Positions 44,601 to 52,090 of a stretch of DNA of 64,000 bases are shown here, one piece after another (positions within the stretch are counted from its first letter, which is position 1; each line of letters starts with the position of its first letter). The stretch comes from Alphaproteobacteria bacterium (GTDB lineage: Bacteria > Pseudomonadota > Alphaproteobacteria > JAJFFI01), in contig JASJBI010000032.1 in assembly GCA_030066595.1 (NCBI GenBank), forward strand, positions 112,607 to 176,606, written 5' to 3'. The position numbers and the translations under genes are program-made. Below the pieces are notes generated by a model that worked only from the letters and a program-made list of their open reading frames with translations, ran no database searches and was not told the DNA's origin.

Positions 44601-46471
44601 GCGACGTGTTCGGCAACGGCATGCTGCTGTCCAAGCACATCAAGCTGATCGGCGCCTTCAACCACATGCACATCTTCGTTGATCCGGATCCGGACCCGGC
44701 CGCCAGTTGGGACGAGCGCAAGCGGCTGTTCGACACGCCCCGGTCCACCTGGGCCGACTACGACGCCAAGCTCATCTCGACGGGCGGCGGCGTGTTCGAG
44801 CGGTCCGCCAAGTCGGTTCAGCTCAGCCCCGAGATCAAGCGCCTGTTCGGCCTTACCCGCGACAGCATGACACCCAACGAACTGATCAAGGCGATGCTCA
44901 AGGCCGAGATTGATCTCCTGTGGTTCGGCGGCATCGGTACCTACGTCAAGTCCCGCCGGGAAAGCCAGGCGGATGCCGGCGATCGGGCCAACGACGCGCT
45001 CAGGATCGACGGCCGCGAGCTTGGCGCCAAAGTGGTGGGCGAGGGGGCCAATCTGGGCGTCACCCAGCTCGGCCGCATCGAGTACGCATTGGCTGGCGGA
45101 CGCATCAATACGGATGCGCTCGACAATTCCGCCGGCGTCGACTGCTCGGACCACGAGGTCAACATCAAGATCCTGATGCGCTCGGTCATGGCCGAGGGAG
45201 ATATGTCCCGCAGACAGCGGGACCGTCTGCTCGAGGAGATGACCGATGAGGTCGCCGAACTGGTGCTCGAGGACAACTACCTGCAGACGCAGAGCATCTC
45301 CGTCACCGAGCAGTTCGGCGTGCACATGCTGGACCGGCTGGTCCTGTTCATGCGGGCGCTGGAGCGCCAGGGTCTGCTGGATCGGGCGCTCGAGTTCCTG
45401 CCCGACGACGAGGCGTTGGTCGACCGCAAGAACGACGGGCTCGGCCTCACGCGCCCGGAGATGTCCGTTCTGCTCGCCTATGCCAAGATCGCGCTGTACG
45501 ACGATCTCTTGCCGTCCGATCTGCCGGATGCCCGCTTTCTCGAGGAGGCTTTGCGCAACTATTTCCCGACGCCATTGCGTGAGAAATACGCCAAGCAGAT
45601 CGCCGACCACCGCCTGCGACGGGAGATCATCGCCACGGTGGTGACGAACGATATCGTCAACCGGGTCGGCATCACCTTTATGCACGAGGTCATGGAGAAG
45701 ACCGGCATGGGTGCGGGCGACGTGGCCCGCGCTTACTTCATCTGCCGGGAGATCTTCGGCATGTCCGAACTTTGGGCCGAGATCGAAGCGCTCGACAACA
45801 AGGCGCCGGCCGAGGTGCAGGCGAACATGCTGATCGATTGCGGCCGCCTGATCGAGCGTTCGACCGTCTGGTTCCTGCGCCAGGGGCCGCACCCGCTCTC
45901 GATCGTCGAGAATGTCGGCGCCTATGGTCCGAGCGTGCGCCAGCTCATGAGCAATCTGGATGCGGTCCTGACCGAGAGCCATCTCAAGATGCTGGGCGAA
46001 CGGACCGCCGGATTCATCGAGCAGGGCGCGCCCGAGGCGCTCGCCCGCCGCATCGCCAGCGCGGCCTTCCTGGTTCCGGCCTGCGACGTGGTGCGCATCG
46101 CCGCCGGTGCCGGCACGCCGGTGGAGCAGGCGGCGCGGATCTATTTCGCCATCGGCTCGCGTTTTGGCTTCGATTGGCTCCGGCGCGCGGCGGCGACGCT
46201 GCAGATCAACACCCATTGGGACAAGCAGGCGGTCGCCGCGATCGTGGACGACTTGTACAGCGAGCAATATGAGATCGCGGTCAAGGTGTTGGATGCCTTC
46301 CCCGGCGCCCGGGCGGGCGAAGACGCGATCCTGACCTGGGCGGAAAGCCGTGGCCCGCTGTTCCAGCGTACCGAGCGGCTGTTCGAGGACATGCGCGCAG
46401 CACCGGCGCCGCTCGATCTTTCGATGCTGGCCGTTGCCAACCGCCAGCTTCGGGCGCTGGTGACCACCTGA
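41621..46471 (+). CDS. gdhZ: NAD-specific glutamate dehydrogenase, GDH-180 class
   Basis: 1616 residues, the size expected for the large GDH class. The N-terminal half holds ACT-like regulatory regions ([20 protein letters not shown]). The catalytic core starts near 810 with [20 protein letters not shown], the substrate/catalytic lysine region [16 protein letters not shown] near 845, and the nucleotide-binding [20 protein letters not shown] near 985. A long C-terminal domain follows. It oxidatively deaminates glutamate to 2-oxoglutarate, linking to the nitrogen genes upstream. ATG 41621 has GGAAGGAGCGGAAG before it. It is transcribed alone. Confidence 0.97.
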   Translation: [1616 protein letters not shown]

Positions 46472-46575
46472 TCGCCGCTTCGGTGGGCGGCAGGGCCAAG
46501 CGTCGGCGCGAAACGGGCCTGGCAAATTCGTAAGGTTCGCTCGCGTGCATTCCGGCTGCGCGGCCGGCCGAATCT

Positions 46576-46594
46576 ATGTTAAAGCTCTTTACAT
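46576..46594. promoter_or_regulatory. putative TetR operator at its own start
   Basis: ATGTTAAAGCTCTTTACAT, an imperfect 19-base dyad (one mismatch in seven-base arms) that overlaps the ATG of the tetR gene. It agrees in 14 of 19 bases, including the right arm, with the site at 47311-47329. Confidence 0.55.
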
Positions 46595-47237
46595 GAGCTG
46601 GTCGAAGCAGGATCGGAAGCGGCGTGGCTATCATCACGGCAATCTGCGGGAAGCGCTGGTCGCCGCGGCGCTTGATCTGATCGACGCCAAGGGTCCCGCC
46701 GGTTTCACCTTTGCGGACGCCGCGCGCGCGGCCGGCGTCAGCCCGGCGGCTCCGTATCGCCACTTCCGCGACCGCGAGGCGCTGTTGGCCGATGTCGCAC
46801 GCCGCGGTTTCGAGAAATTCGCGGACCAGCTGGACCGCGCCTGGAACAACGGCCAGCCCGGGCCCATGCAGGCGCTCGAAAATCTGGGGCGGGCCTACCT
46901 CGCGTTCGCCGAAAATGAGCCGGCCTATTACGCGGCGATGTTCGAGGCCCAGCTTCCGCGCGACATCGACCGGGAACTGTCGGAAGCCGGCGACCGGGCC
47001 TTCGCCGTCCTGCGCCAGGCGGCCGAGGCGCTCTGCGCCACGCTGCCGAAAGACCGCCGCCCGCCGACATTGATGGTGAGCCTGCATATCTGGGCGCTGT
47101 CGCATGGTATCGCGTCATTGTTCGCGCGCGGCGACGCGGCACGGCGCGCGCTGCCGATGGCGCCGCAAGACCTGCTCGAGGCGGGAGTCCTGATCTATCT
47201 GGACGGCCTGGGGCTGACGGGCGAGCACAATCGGTAG
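46593..47237 (+). CDS. TetR/AcrR-family regulator with WHG-type C-terminal domain
   Basis: 214 residues. N-terminal DNA-binding helices: GYHHGNLREALVAAALDLID then FADAARAAGVSPAAPYRHF with the recognition helix. The C-terminal domain includes FAENEPAYYAAMFEAQLPRD and LMVSLHIWALSHGIASLF, the WHG-type ligand domain. Start ATG 46593 lies inside a dyad that is repeated before the next gene, so it very likely represses both itself and the DUF2852 gene. Ligand unknown. Confidence 0.9.
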   Translation: MSWSKQDRKRRGYHHGNLREALVAAALDLIDAKGPAGFTFADAARAAGVSPAAPYRHFRDREALLADVARRGFEKFADQLDRAWNNGQPGPMQALENLGRAYLAFAENEPAYYAAMFEAQLPRDIDRELSEAGDRAFAVLRQAAEALCATLPKDRRPPTLMVSLHIWALSHGIASLFARGDAARRALPMAPQDLLEAGVLIYLDGLGLTGEHNR

Positions 47238-47310
47238 ATCTGGCGTTTTTTCGCGCCTGCCCGAGAACCCGCCCTTGACAGGCGGGCAGGCAACTGCCAC
47301 ATATATGTGA

Positions 47311-47329
47311 ATGTAAAATACATTTACAT
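47311..47329. promoter_or_regulatory. putative TetR operator before DUF2852 gene
   Basis: ATGTAAAATACATTTACAT has perfect seven-base arms and a five-base centre, in an AT-rich island just after the tetR stop and ten bases before ATG 47339. A repressor bound here would block initiation. Confidence 0.62.
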
Positions 47330-47338
47330 GAGGGTCCG

Positions 47339-47779
47339 ATGGAACTCGTAGCCAAGTTGGACGAATACGGCAAGCCGGCCTGGATCGCCCTGATGATCGC
47401 TGGATTCGTCATCTTCTGGCCCATTGGATTGGCAGTCCTGGCCTATCTGTTATGGAGTGGACGCATGGGTTGTTGGAAACATGGCGGCCCCGGCCGCTGG
47501 CACTATGAGCGGTCTGAGCGCAGTCAGTCCTGGAGCGGAAGACGCCACCGCCGCGCGCGCGAGGCGTCGAGTGGCAACAGCGCCTTCGACGAGTACCGCG
47601 AGGAGACGCTGCGCCGTCTCGAAGACGAGCAGAAAGAATTCATGGACTTTCTCGAACGCCTGCGCCACGCCAAGGACAAGGCCGAGTTCGACCAGTTCAT
47701 GGAAGAGCGCCGGCGCCGCTCCGAAGAGCCGGATGCGCCCGACGCACCCGAAGGCCCTGCACCTCAGCCGCAGGCCTAG
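47339..47779 (+). CDS. DUF2852 small membrane protein
   Basis: 146 residues. One long hydrophobic region (PAWIALMIAGFVIFWPIGLAV) near residues 13-45, a short basic stretch with Trp/Gly (CWKHGGPGRWHYERSE), then FDEYREETLRRLEDEQKEF and DFLERLRHAKDKAEFDQFME, a helical tail typical of DUF2852. The acidic end (EEPDAPDAPEGPAPQ) is disordered. Function unknown; alphaproteobacterial members commonly follow a TetR gene, as here. ATG 47339 follows GAGGG. Confidence 0.88.
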   Translation: MELVAKLDEYGKPAWIALMIAGFVIFWPIGLAVLAYLLWSGRMGCWKHGGPGRWHYERSERSQSWSGRRHRRAREASSGNSAFDEYREETLRRLEDEQKEFMDFLERLRHAKDKAEFDQFMEERRRRSEEPDAPDAPEGPAPQPQA

Positions 47780-47846
47780 CACTCATCCGTTCAGACAGTT
47801 TGCGTTGCGCACCGGGCATGCGAATGTCCGGCGCGCGGCGTTTTCG

Positions 47847-48167
47847 CTACTTCACCGTCACCGCCGTGCCGGAGGCCACGACCATCAGCATGCTGCCCTT
47901 GTCGCCGACGGTCTCGTAATCCAGGTCCACCCCGATCACCGCGTTCGCGCCCAGCTCGTGGGCCTCCTCGACCATCTGCTCCATGGCCAACGCCTTGGCT
48001 TTGCGCAACTCCTTCTCGTAAGAGGCCGACCGGCCCCCGACGATGTCGCGGATCCCCGCGAACATGTCTCGGAAGACGTTTGTCCCCATGATCGCTTCGC
48101 CGCTGACGATGCCGTGATATCGGCGGATCGTCTGTCCCTCGAGGCTGGGGGTCGTGGTGACGAGCAT
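47847..48167 (-). CDS. YbjQ/UPF0145 family protein
   Basis: 106 residues, family length. [60 protein letters not shown] and [15 protein letters not shown] are the UPF0145 signature blocks; it assembles as a pentamer in solved relatives and is sometimes called heavy-metal-binding, without firm evidence. ATG 48167 begins the homology; a longer frame to 48239 passes through repeat DNA. Converges with the DUF2852 gene. Confidence 0.9.
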   Translation of the reverse strand: MLVTTTPSLEGQTIRRYHGIVSGEAIMGTNVFRDMFAGIRDIVGGRSASYEKELRKAKALAMEQMVEEAHELGANAVIGVDLDYETVGDKGSMLMVVASGTAVTVK

Positions 48168-48209
48168 GTTACAGGCTCTCCCCGCTTGGATTTTCTCGTA
48201 CCGTGGTTC

Positions 48210-48267
48210 GGATTGCTTCCTCCTTCGGGATGCCCGCATCCGCGAGCTCCTCAGGATGAAGCAATCC
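48210..48267 (-). repeat. palindromic intergenic repeat, copy 1 (with 9-bp flanking arms)
   Basis: On the minus strand: CATCCTGAGGAGC, a GC hairpin, then CATCCCGAAGGAGG. It is enclosed by perfect nine-base arms GGATTGCTT/AAGCAATCC at the outer ends. The core matches the common alphaproteobacterial intergenic palindrome whose copies read CATCCTGAGGAGC...GTCTCGAAGGATGAGG (from memory). Confidence 0.7.
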
Positions 48268-48294
48268 CGTGCTGCCCACCACTATAGTGACATT

Positions 48295-48333
48295 CATGCT
48301 GAGGAGCCGGCCAAGCCGGCGTCTCGAAGCATG
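48295..48333 (+). repeat. palindromic intergenic repeat, copy 2
   Basis: CATGCTGAGGAGCCGGC, CAA, GCCGGCGTCTCGAAGCATG: outer arms CATGCT/AGCATG and inner arms GCCGGC/GCCGGC. Same family as copy 1 and in the opposite orientation, 28 bases away. Confidence 0.75.
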
Positions 48334-48473
48334 GAGGAGGTCATCTGCCCATCGCCTCAGCGTCACTCGGCTGGCAGGGCGCCATCGGATCACCTTGGGC
48401 TTGTGCGGCGCCGCGCCCAGACCGCAACAGAATTTGGTCTATATGGTCGGATAGTGCTCTAGACTGCAAGCCC

Positions 48474-49790
48474 ATGCAGGCTGTCGAGGATAACGCGCCG
48501 GAGGGTGCACCGGCGCCGCCGACTCCAGAACAAAAGGACTTGGGCCGGAGAGCGCTGTTCTCATGGTGCGTCTACGACTGGGCGAACTCCGCCTTCCCGA
48601 CGGTCATCAGCACCTTCGTGTTCAGCGCCTATTTCACCCAGGCGGTCGCTGAGACGCCGACGATCGGTACGGCGCAGTGGAGCTGGGCGCTCACCGCGTC
48701 GGGGCTGGTCATCGCGGTGTTGAGCCCGGTGTTCGGGGCGATTGCCGATGCCTCCGGCCGCCAGAAGCCCTGGCTCGCCCTGTTCACGGTCATTGCCGCA
48801 ATCGCCTGCGCCCTGTTGTGGTGGGTCGCGCCGTCGCCGGAGTATGTGCTCTACGCCATGGTCGTCTTCGCCATCGCCAATGCCGCCTTCGAGTTCGGCA
48901 CCGTGTTCTATAACGCCATGCTGCCCGAGATCACGCCGGCCAGCCATATCGGACGCGTCTCCGGATGGGGCTGGGGGCTCGGCTACGCCGGAGGGCTTGC
49001 CTGTCTGGTGGTGGTTCTGTTGGGCTTCGTCCAGGCCGAGACGCCGCTGTTCGGCCTCGACAAGGAGGCGGCCGAGCATGTCCGCGTCGCGGGCCCCGTC
49101 TCAGCGCTCTGGTTCGCCCTGTTCTCCCTGCCGATCTTTCTCTTTACGCCCGATCTCGGCGTGCGGCCGATCGGGTTTGCCGACTCGGTGCGCCAGGGGC
49201 TCGCCACATTGCTGCACAGCCTTGCAAACATCCGCAAATACGCGAACATTGTCCGCTATCTGTTCGCCCGGATGATCTACACCGACGGGCTCAACACCCT
49301 GTTCGCCTTCGGCGGCATCTTCGCCGCCGGCAGCTTCGGCATGCCGATCGAGGAGGTGATTTTGTTCGGCATCACCATGAACGTCACCGCAGGCTTGGGC
49401 GCCGCCGGTTTCGCCTGGATCGACGACTGGGTCGGCGCCAAGCGTACCATCCTGATATCGATCGCCAGTCTCACGGTGATCGGCACCACAATGCTGTTGA
49501 TCGAGAGCAAGACCTGGTTCTGGGTGCTGGCGCTCCTGCTCGGCACGTTTTTCGGCCCCGCCCAGGCGGCCAGCCGGTCGCTCATGGCGCGCCTGGCGCC
49601 GCCCGCCCTGCGCACCGAGATGTTCGGCCTCTACGCGCTCTCGGGGAAGGCGACCGCCTTCGTCGGCCCGTTCGTGCTCGGTTGGGTCACCCTGGCGCTG
49701 GACAGCCAGCGGGCCGGCATGGCGACGATCATGGTGTTCTTCGTCGTCGGAGCGCTGCTTCTGCTGACCGTGCGGGAAGACGCCGCATGA
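48474..49790 (+). CDS. UMF1/Atg22-like MFS permease
   Basis: 438 residues and about twelve membrane segments. ALFSWCVYDWANSAFPTVIS near residue 27 is the YDWANSA signature of the UMF1 family; VLSPVFGAIADASGRQKPWL is the MFS loop 2-3 motif. Relatives are amino-acid or unknown-solute exporters (Atg22 releases amino acids from vacuoles). Its stop overlaps the start of a flavoprotein gene as ATGA, suggesting transport of that enzyme's substrate or product. Confidence 0.88.
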   Translation: MQAVEDNAPEGAPAPPTPEQKDLGRRALFSWCVYDWANSAFPTVISTFVFSAYFTQAVAETPTIGTAQWSWALTASGLVIAVLSPVFGAIADASGRQKPWLALFTVIAAIACALLWWVAPSPEYVLYAMVVFAIANAAFEFGTVFYNAMLPEITPASHIGRVSGWGWGLGYAGGLACLVVVLLGFVQAETPLFGLDKEAAEHVRVAGPVSALWFALFSLPIFLFTPDLGVRPIGFADSVRQGLATLLHSLANIRKYANIVRYLFARMIYTDGLNTLFAFGGIFAAGSFGMPIEEVILFGITMNVTAGLGAAGFAWIDDWVGAKRTILISIASLTVIGTTMLLIESKTWFWVLALLLGTFFGPAQAASRSLMARLAPPALRTEMFGLYALSGKATAFVGPFVLGWVTLALDSQRAGMATIMVFFVVGALLLLTVREDAA

Positions 49791-50908
49791 CGGATCGGTT
49801 CGACGTGGCGGTGGTGGGGGCGGGGTTCGCGGGCTTGGCTTGCGCCCAGATCCTGCGCGCGCGGGGTCTCGAGGTTGCGGTGCTGGAACGCAAACCGGCG
49901 CCGGGCACGGCGGTGCACACGACGGGCATCCTGGTCAAGGAAGCCGCCGAGATCTGGCAAGTTCCGCCGGCGCTGACCCGGCGCATCCACCGGGTGCGGC
50001 TCTATCCGCCCAATCTGAAGGCGCTCGATCTAGCCTCCCCCGGCTACTATTTCCTCGCCACCGACACGCCGGCGCTCTTGCGCTGGTTCGCGGAGCAGAC
50101 CGAGCAGGCCGGCGCCCGGCTCCATCTCGACGCCGGGTTCGCGGGGGCGGCGCGCCACGGTGATTGTTTCGAGATTGAAACGACGCAGAAAAGTTGCACC
50201 GTTTCAGCGCGTTACATCATTGGCGCCGACGGGGCAAGGTCGGCCGTGGCGCGGACCTTCGGGCTCGGCCAGAACCGGCACTATCTGGTGGGGGTGGAGG
50301 CGGAGTATGAGGGCGTGCGGGGGGTCGACGAGGATTTCCTGCACACCTTTCTGGACAGCCGTTTGGCGCCCGGCTACATCGCCTGGCTGGTGCCGGGCGT
50401 GAATGGGCTGACCCAGGTCGGCCTCGCCTGCCGGCGGCCGGCCAAGCCCAGCCTGGACGCCTTCGTCGCGACGGCCTCGCGGCTGTTCGATTTCTCCCGC
50501 GCCCGCGTCGTGGCCCGGCGCAGTGGTCCGATCCCGGTCGGCGGCGCGGTCCGGCCGATCTCGACGGCAGGCGTGTTGTTGGTCGGGGATGCGGCGGGGC
50601 TGGTCTCGCCGCTCACCGCGGGCGGCATCTATACCGCGCTCGCCTTCGGCCGACAGGCCGGCGAAGCAGTTGCCGCGCATCTCACCGCGGGGGGGCCGGA
50701 TCCGGGACCCGTGCTGGCGGCCGCCTATCCCCGCTTCCGGGTCAAGAGCCTGTTGCGGCGCGCTGCGGATTTCGGCATTCCGAATCCGCTCCTCAACCTT
50801 GCGTTCGCCCTGCCGCCCGCCCGCGCGCTCGCCCAGCTCGTCTATTTCCACAGCAAGGGCTTGGGCAGCGGTCAGGCCTGGCGCGATCTCTTGCGGTCCC
50901 GCGCATGA
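49787..50908 (+). CDS. FAD-dependent oxidoreductase, geranylgeranyl-reductase-like
   Basis: 373 residues. FDVAVVGAGFAGLACAQILR at the N-terminus with ERK at the end of the second strand, the second FAD motif IIGADGARSAVART near 145, and VGDAAGLVSPLTAGGIYTAL near 265, the signature of the geranylgeranyl-reductase/lycopene-type flavoprotein group. Substrate unknown. Coupled to the MFS gene by a four-base overlap. It ends seven bases from the convergent protease gene. Confidence 0.85.
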   Translation: MTDRFDVAVVGAGFAGLACAQILRARGLEVAVLERKPAPGTAVHTTGILVKEAAEIWQVPPALTRRIHRVRLYPPNLKALDLASPGYYFLATDTPALLRWFAEQTEQAGARLHLDAGFAGAARHGDCFEIETTQKSCTVSARYIIGADGARSAVARTFGLGQNRHYLVGVEAEYEGVRGVDEDFLHTFLDSRLAPGYIAWLVPGVNGLTQVGLACRRPAKPSLDAFVATASRLFDFSRARVVARRSGPIPVGGAVRPISTAGVLLVGDAAGLVSPLTAGGIYTALAFGRQAGEAVAAHLTAGGPDPGPVLAAAYPRFRVKSLLRRAADFGIPNPLLNLAFALPPARALAQLVYFHSKGLGSGQAWRDLLRSRA

Positions 50909-50914
50909 AGATCC

Positions 50915-52090
50915 TTACCGGCTAAGAAATGTCTTCGCCGCCGCGGCCGCATCCGGGTGATGCTGGGTGATCAAGGCGAGCGCCCGGTCGCTCAGCGCCG
51001 CGTCGCCCGCCTCCTTGCCGACCCGAAGGGCGAGGAAGAGGCTTTGCCGGTCCTGCGGCAAAAGCTCGATCAGGCGGCGCGCGGTTGGCAGGGCGTCGGC
51101 GCCGCGGCCCGCGAACTGGTAGGTGATGGCCAGGCTCAAGAGCGTGTTCGGCCGGTTGGGATCCTGCGCCAGGGACAGCTCGAACAGGCGGATCGCTTCT
51201 TCATAGCGCCTGGCCGTGCCCAACCTCTTGGCCACGGCGTCGTAAAACTGACTGTTGCCGGTCGACCGGCAGGCCGCCACCAGTGCGTCCAGCCGGGCTC
51301 CCGCCTGGCCCGGGCCCAGCGCGGCATCGCCCTCGATGCAGGCGCGGTAGGCGGCGCCGATCTTCCGGTGCGCCTCGGCATGGTCCGGCCCGCTCTGCGC
51401 CTCGAGCTGACGGATCGCGGCGACGGGGATCGCGTTGTTGCGGCCCTCGCCGCCTGCCGTGACGACGCCGATCAGCCGGCCGTCCGCGTCGACCAGCGCG
51501 CCGCCGCTCATGCCCGGCTGGCTTTCGGCCCAATGGTGCCAGCGGGCGAGGGGTGCCTCCGCTACCGGCGCGGCGATGGTCTCGCCCGGCTCGAAGACCC
51601 GCACCGGCCGGCCCGCCGGACCCACGTCGACACCGATGCCGTAGACCGGGTCCTGGACGGACGGCGCGATCTCCAGGGCCTCCCCCGCCAGGCCCGGCGC
51701 CCGAACCAGGATCAGATCGCCGCCATAGGCGCTGGGAACGACTTGGCCTTCGACCGTCTCGCCGTCACCGTCACGGATGCGCACCGTGCTCTCGTCGGCC
51801 ACGGTATGCCGGTTGGTGACCAACAGGCCCGGGGCCACCAGCACCGCACTTGCGGCGGGATCGAAATCGGACGCGATCGCGAACACCGCCGCGCGCGCCT
51901 CGCACACGGCGGCCGGCGCCCGGCAGGTCTCCGCGTCAGCCGGCCGCATGCCGGCAATAAGAATGAACAGGAGAAAGGCCGACCGCGCAAAGGCCGGACG
52001 GCAGACCTGCGAGCTTCTGGTGCCGCTAATGGCGGAAGTGGCGGTGGCCGGTGAACACCATCGCCAGGTCGCGGGCGTCTGCGGCGGCAA
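50915..52090 (-). CDS. secreted trypsin-like serine protease with TPR tail
   Basis: About 391 residues if started at ATG 52090. A hydrophobic signal ([20 protein letters not shown]) precedes a trypsin-like domain: [13 protein letters not shown] (His), [11 protein letters not shown] (Asp), and [20 protein letters not shown] (Ser). The C-terminal 150 residues are TPR-like ([20 protein letters not shown]). Periplasmic degradation or processing is the likely job. No ATG, GTG or TTG lies between the end of purH and the signal, so translation apparently begins inside purH, giving a long N-region, or at a rare codon such as ATT. Confidence 0.75.
   Translation of the reverse strand: MPPQTPATWRWCSPATATSAISGTRSSQVCRPAFARSAFLLFILIAGMRPADAETCRAPAAVCEARAAVFAIASDFDPAASAVLVAPGLLVTNRHTVADESTVRIRDGDGETVEGQVVPSAYGGDLILVRAPGLAGEALEIAPSVQDPVYGIGVDVGPAGRPVRVFEPGETIAAPVAEAPLARWHHWAESQPGMSGGALVDADGRLIGVVTAGGEGRNNAIPVAAIRQLEAQSGPDHAEAHRKIGAAYRACIEGDAALGPGQAGARLDALVAACRSTGNSQFYDAVAKRLGTARRYEEAIRLFELSLAQDPNRPNTLLSLAITYQFAGRGADALPTARRLIELLPQDRQSLFLALRVGKEAGDAALSDRALALITQHHPDAAAAAKTFLSR

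Larger units (their letters stand above)
48168..48473. other. 306-base intergenic region with two palindromic repeats
   Basis: Between the divergent ybjQ-like and MFS genes. Holds two oppositely oriented copies of one palindromic repeat (48210-48267 and 48295-48333) and, after them, an AT-richer segment 48430-48462 (AATTTGGTCTATATGGTCGG) that is the likely plus-strand promoter region. No gene is seen. Confidence 0.6.

Noticed and set aside
43301..46525. A very long open frame on the minus strand opposite the glutamate dehydrogenase gene.
   Set aside because: High-GC coding DNA leaves complementary frames open; the translation is His/Arg/Gln-rich without any family motif, and the plus-strand protein is unmistakable.
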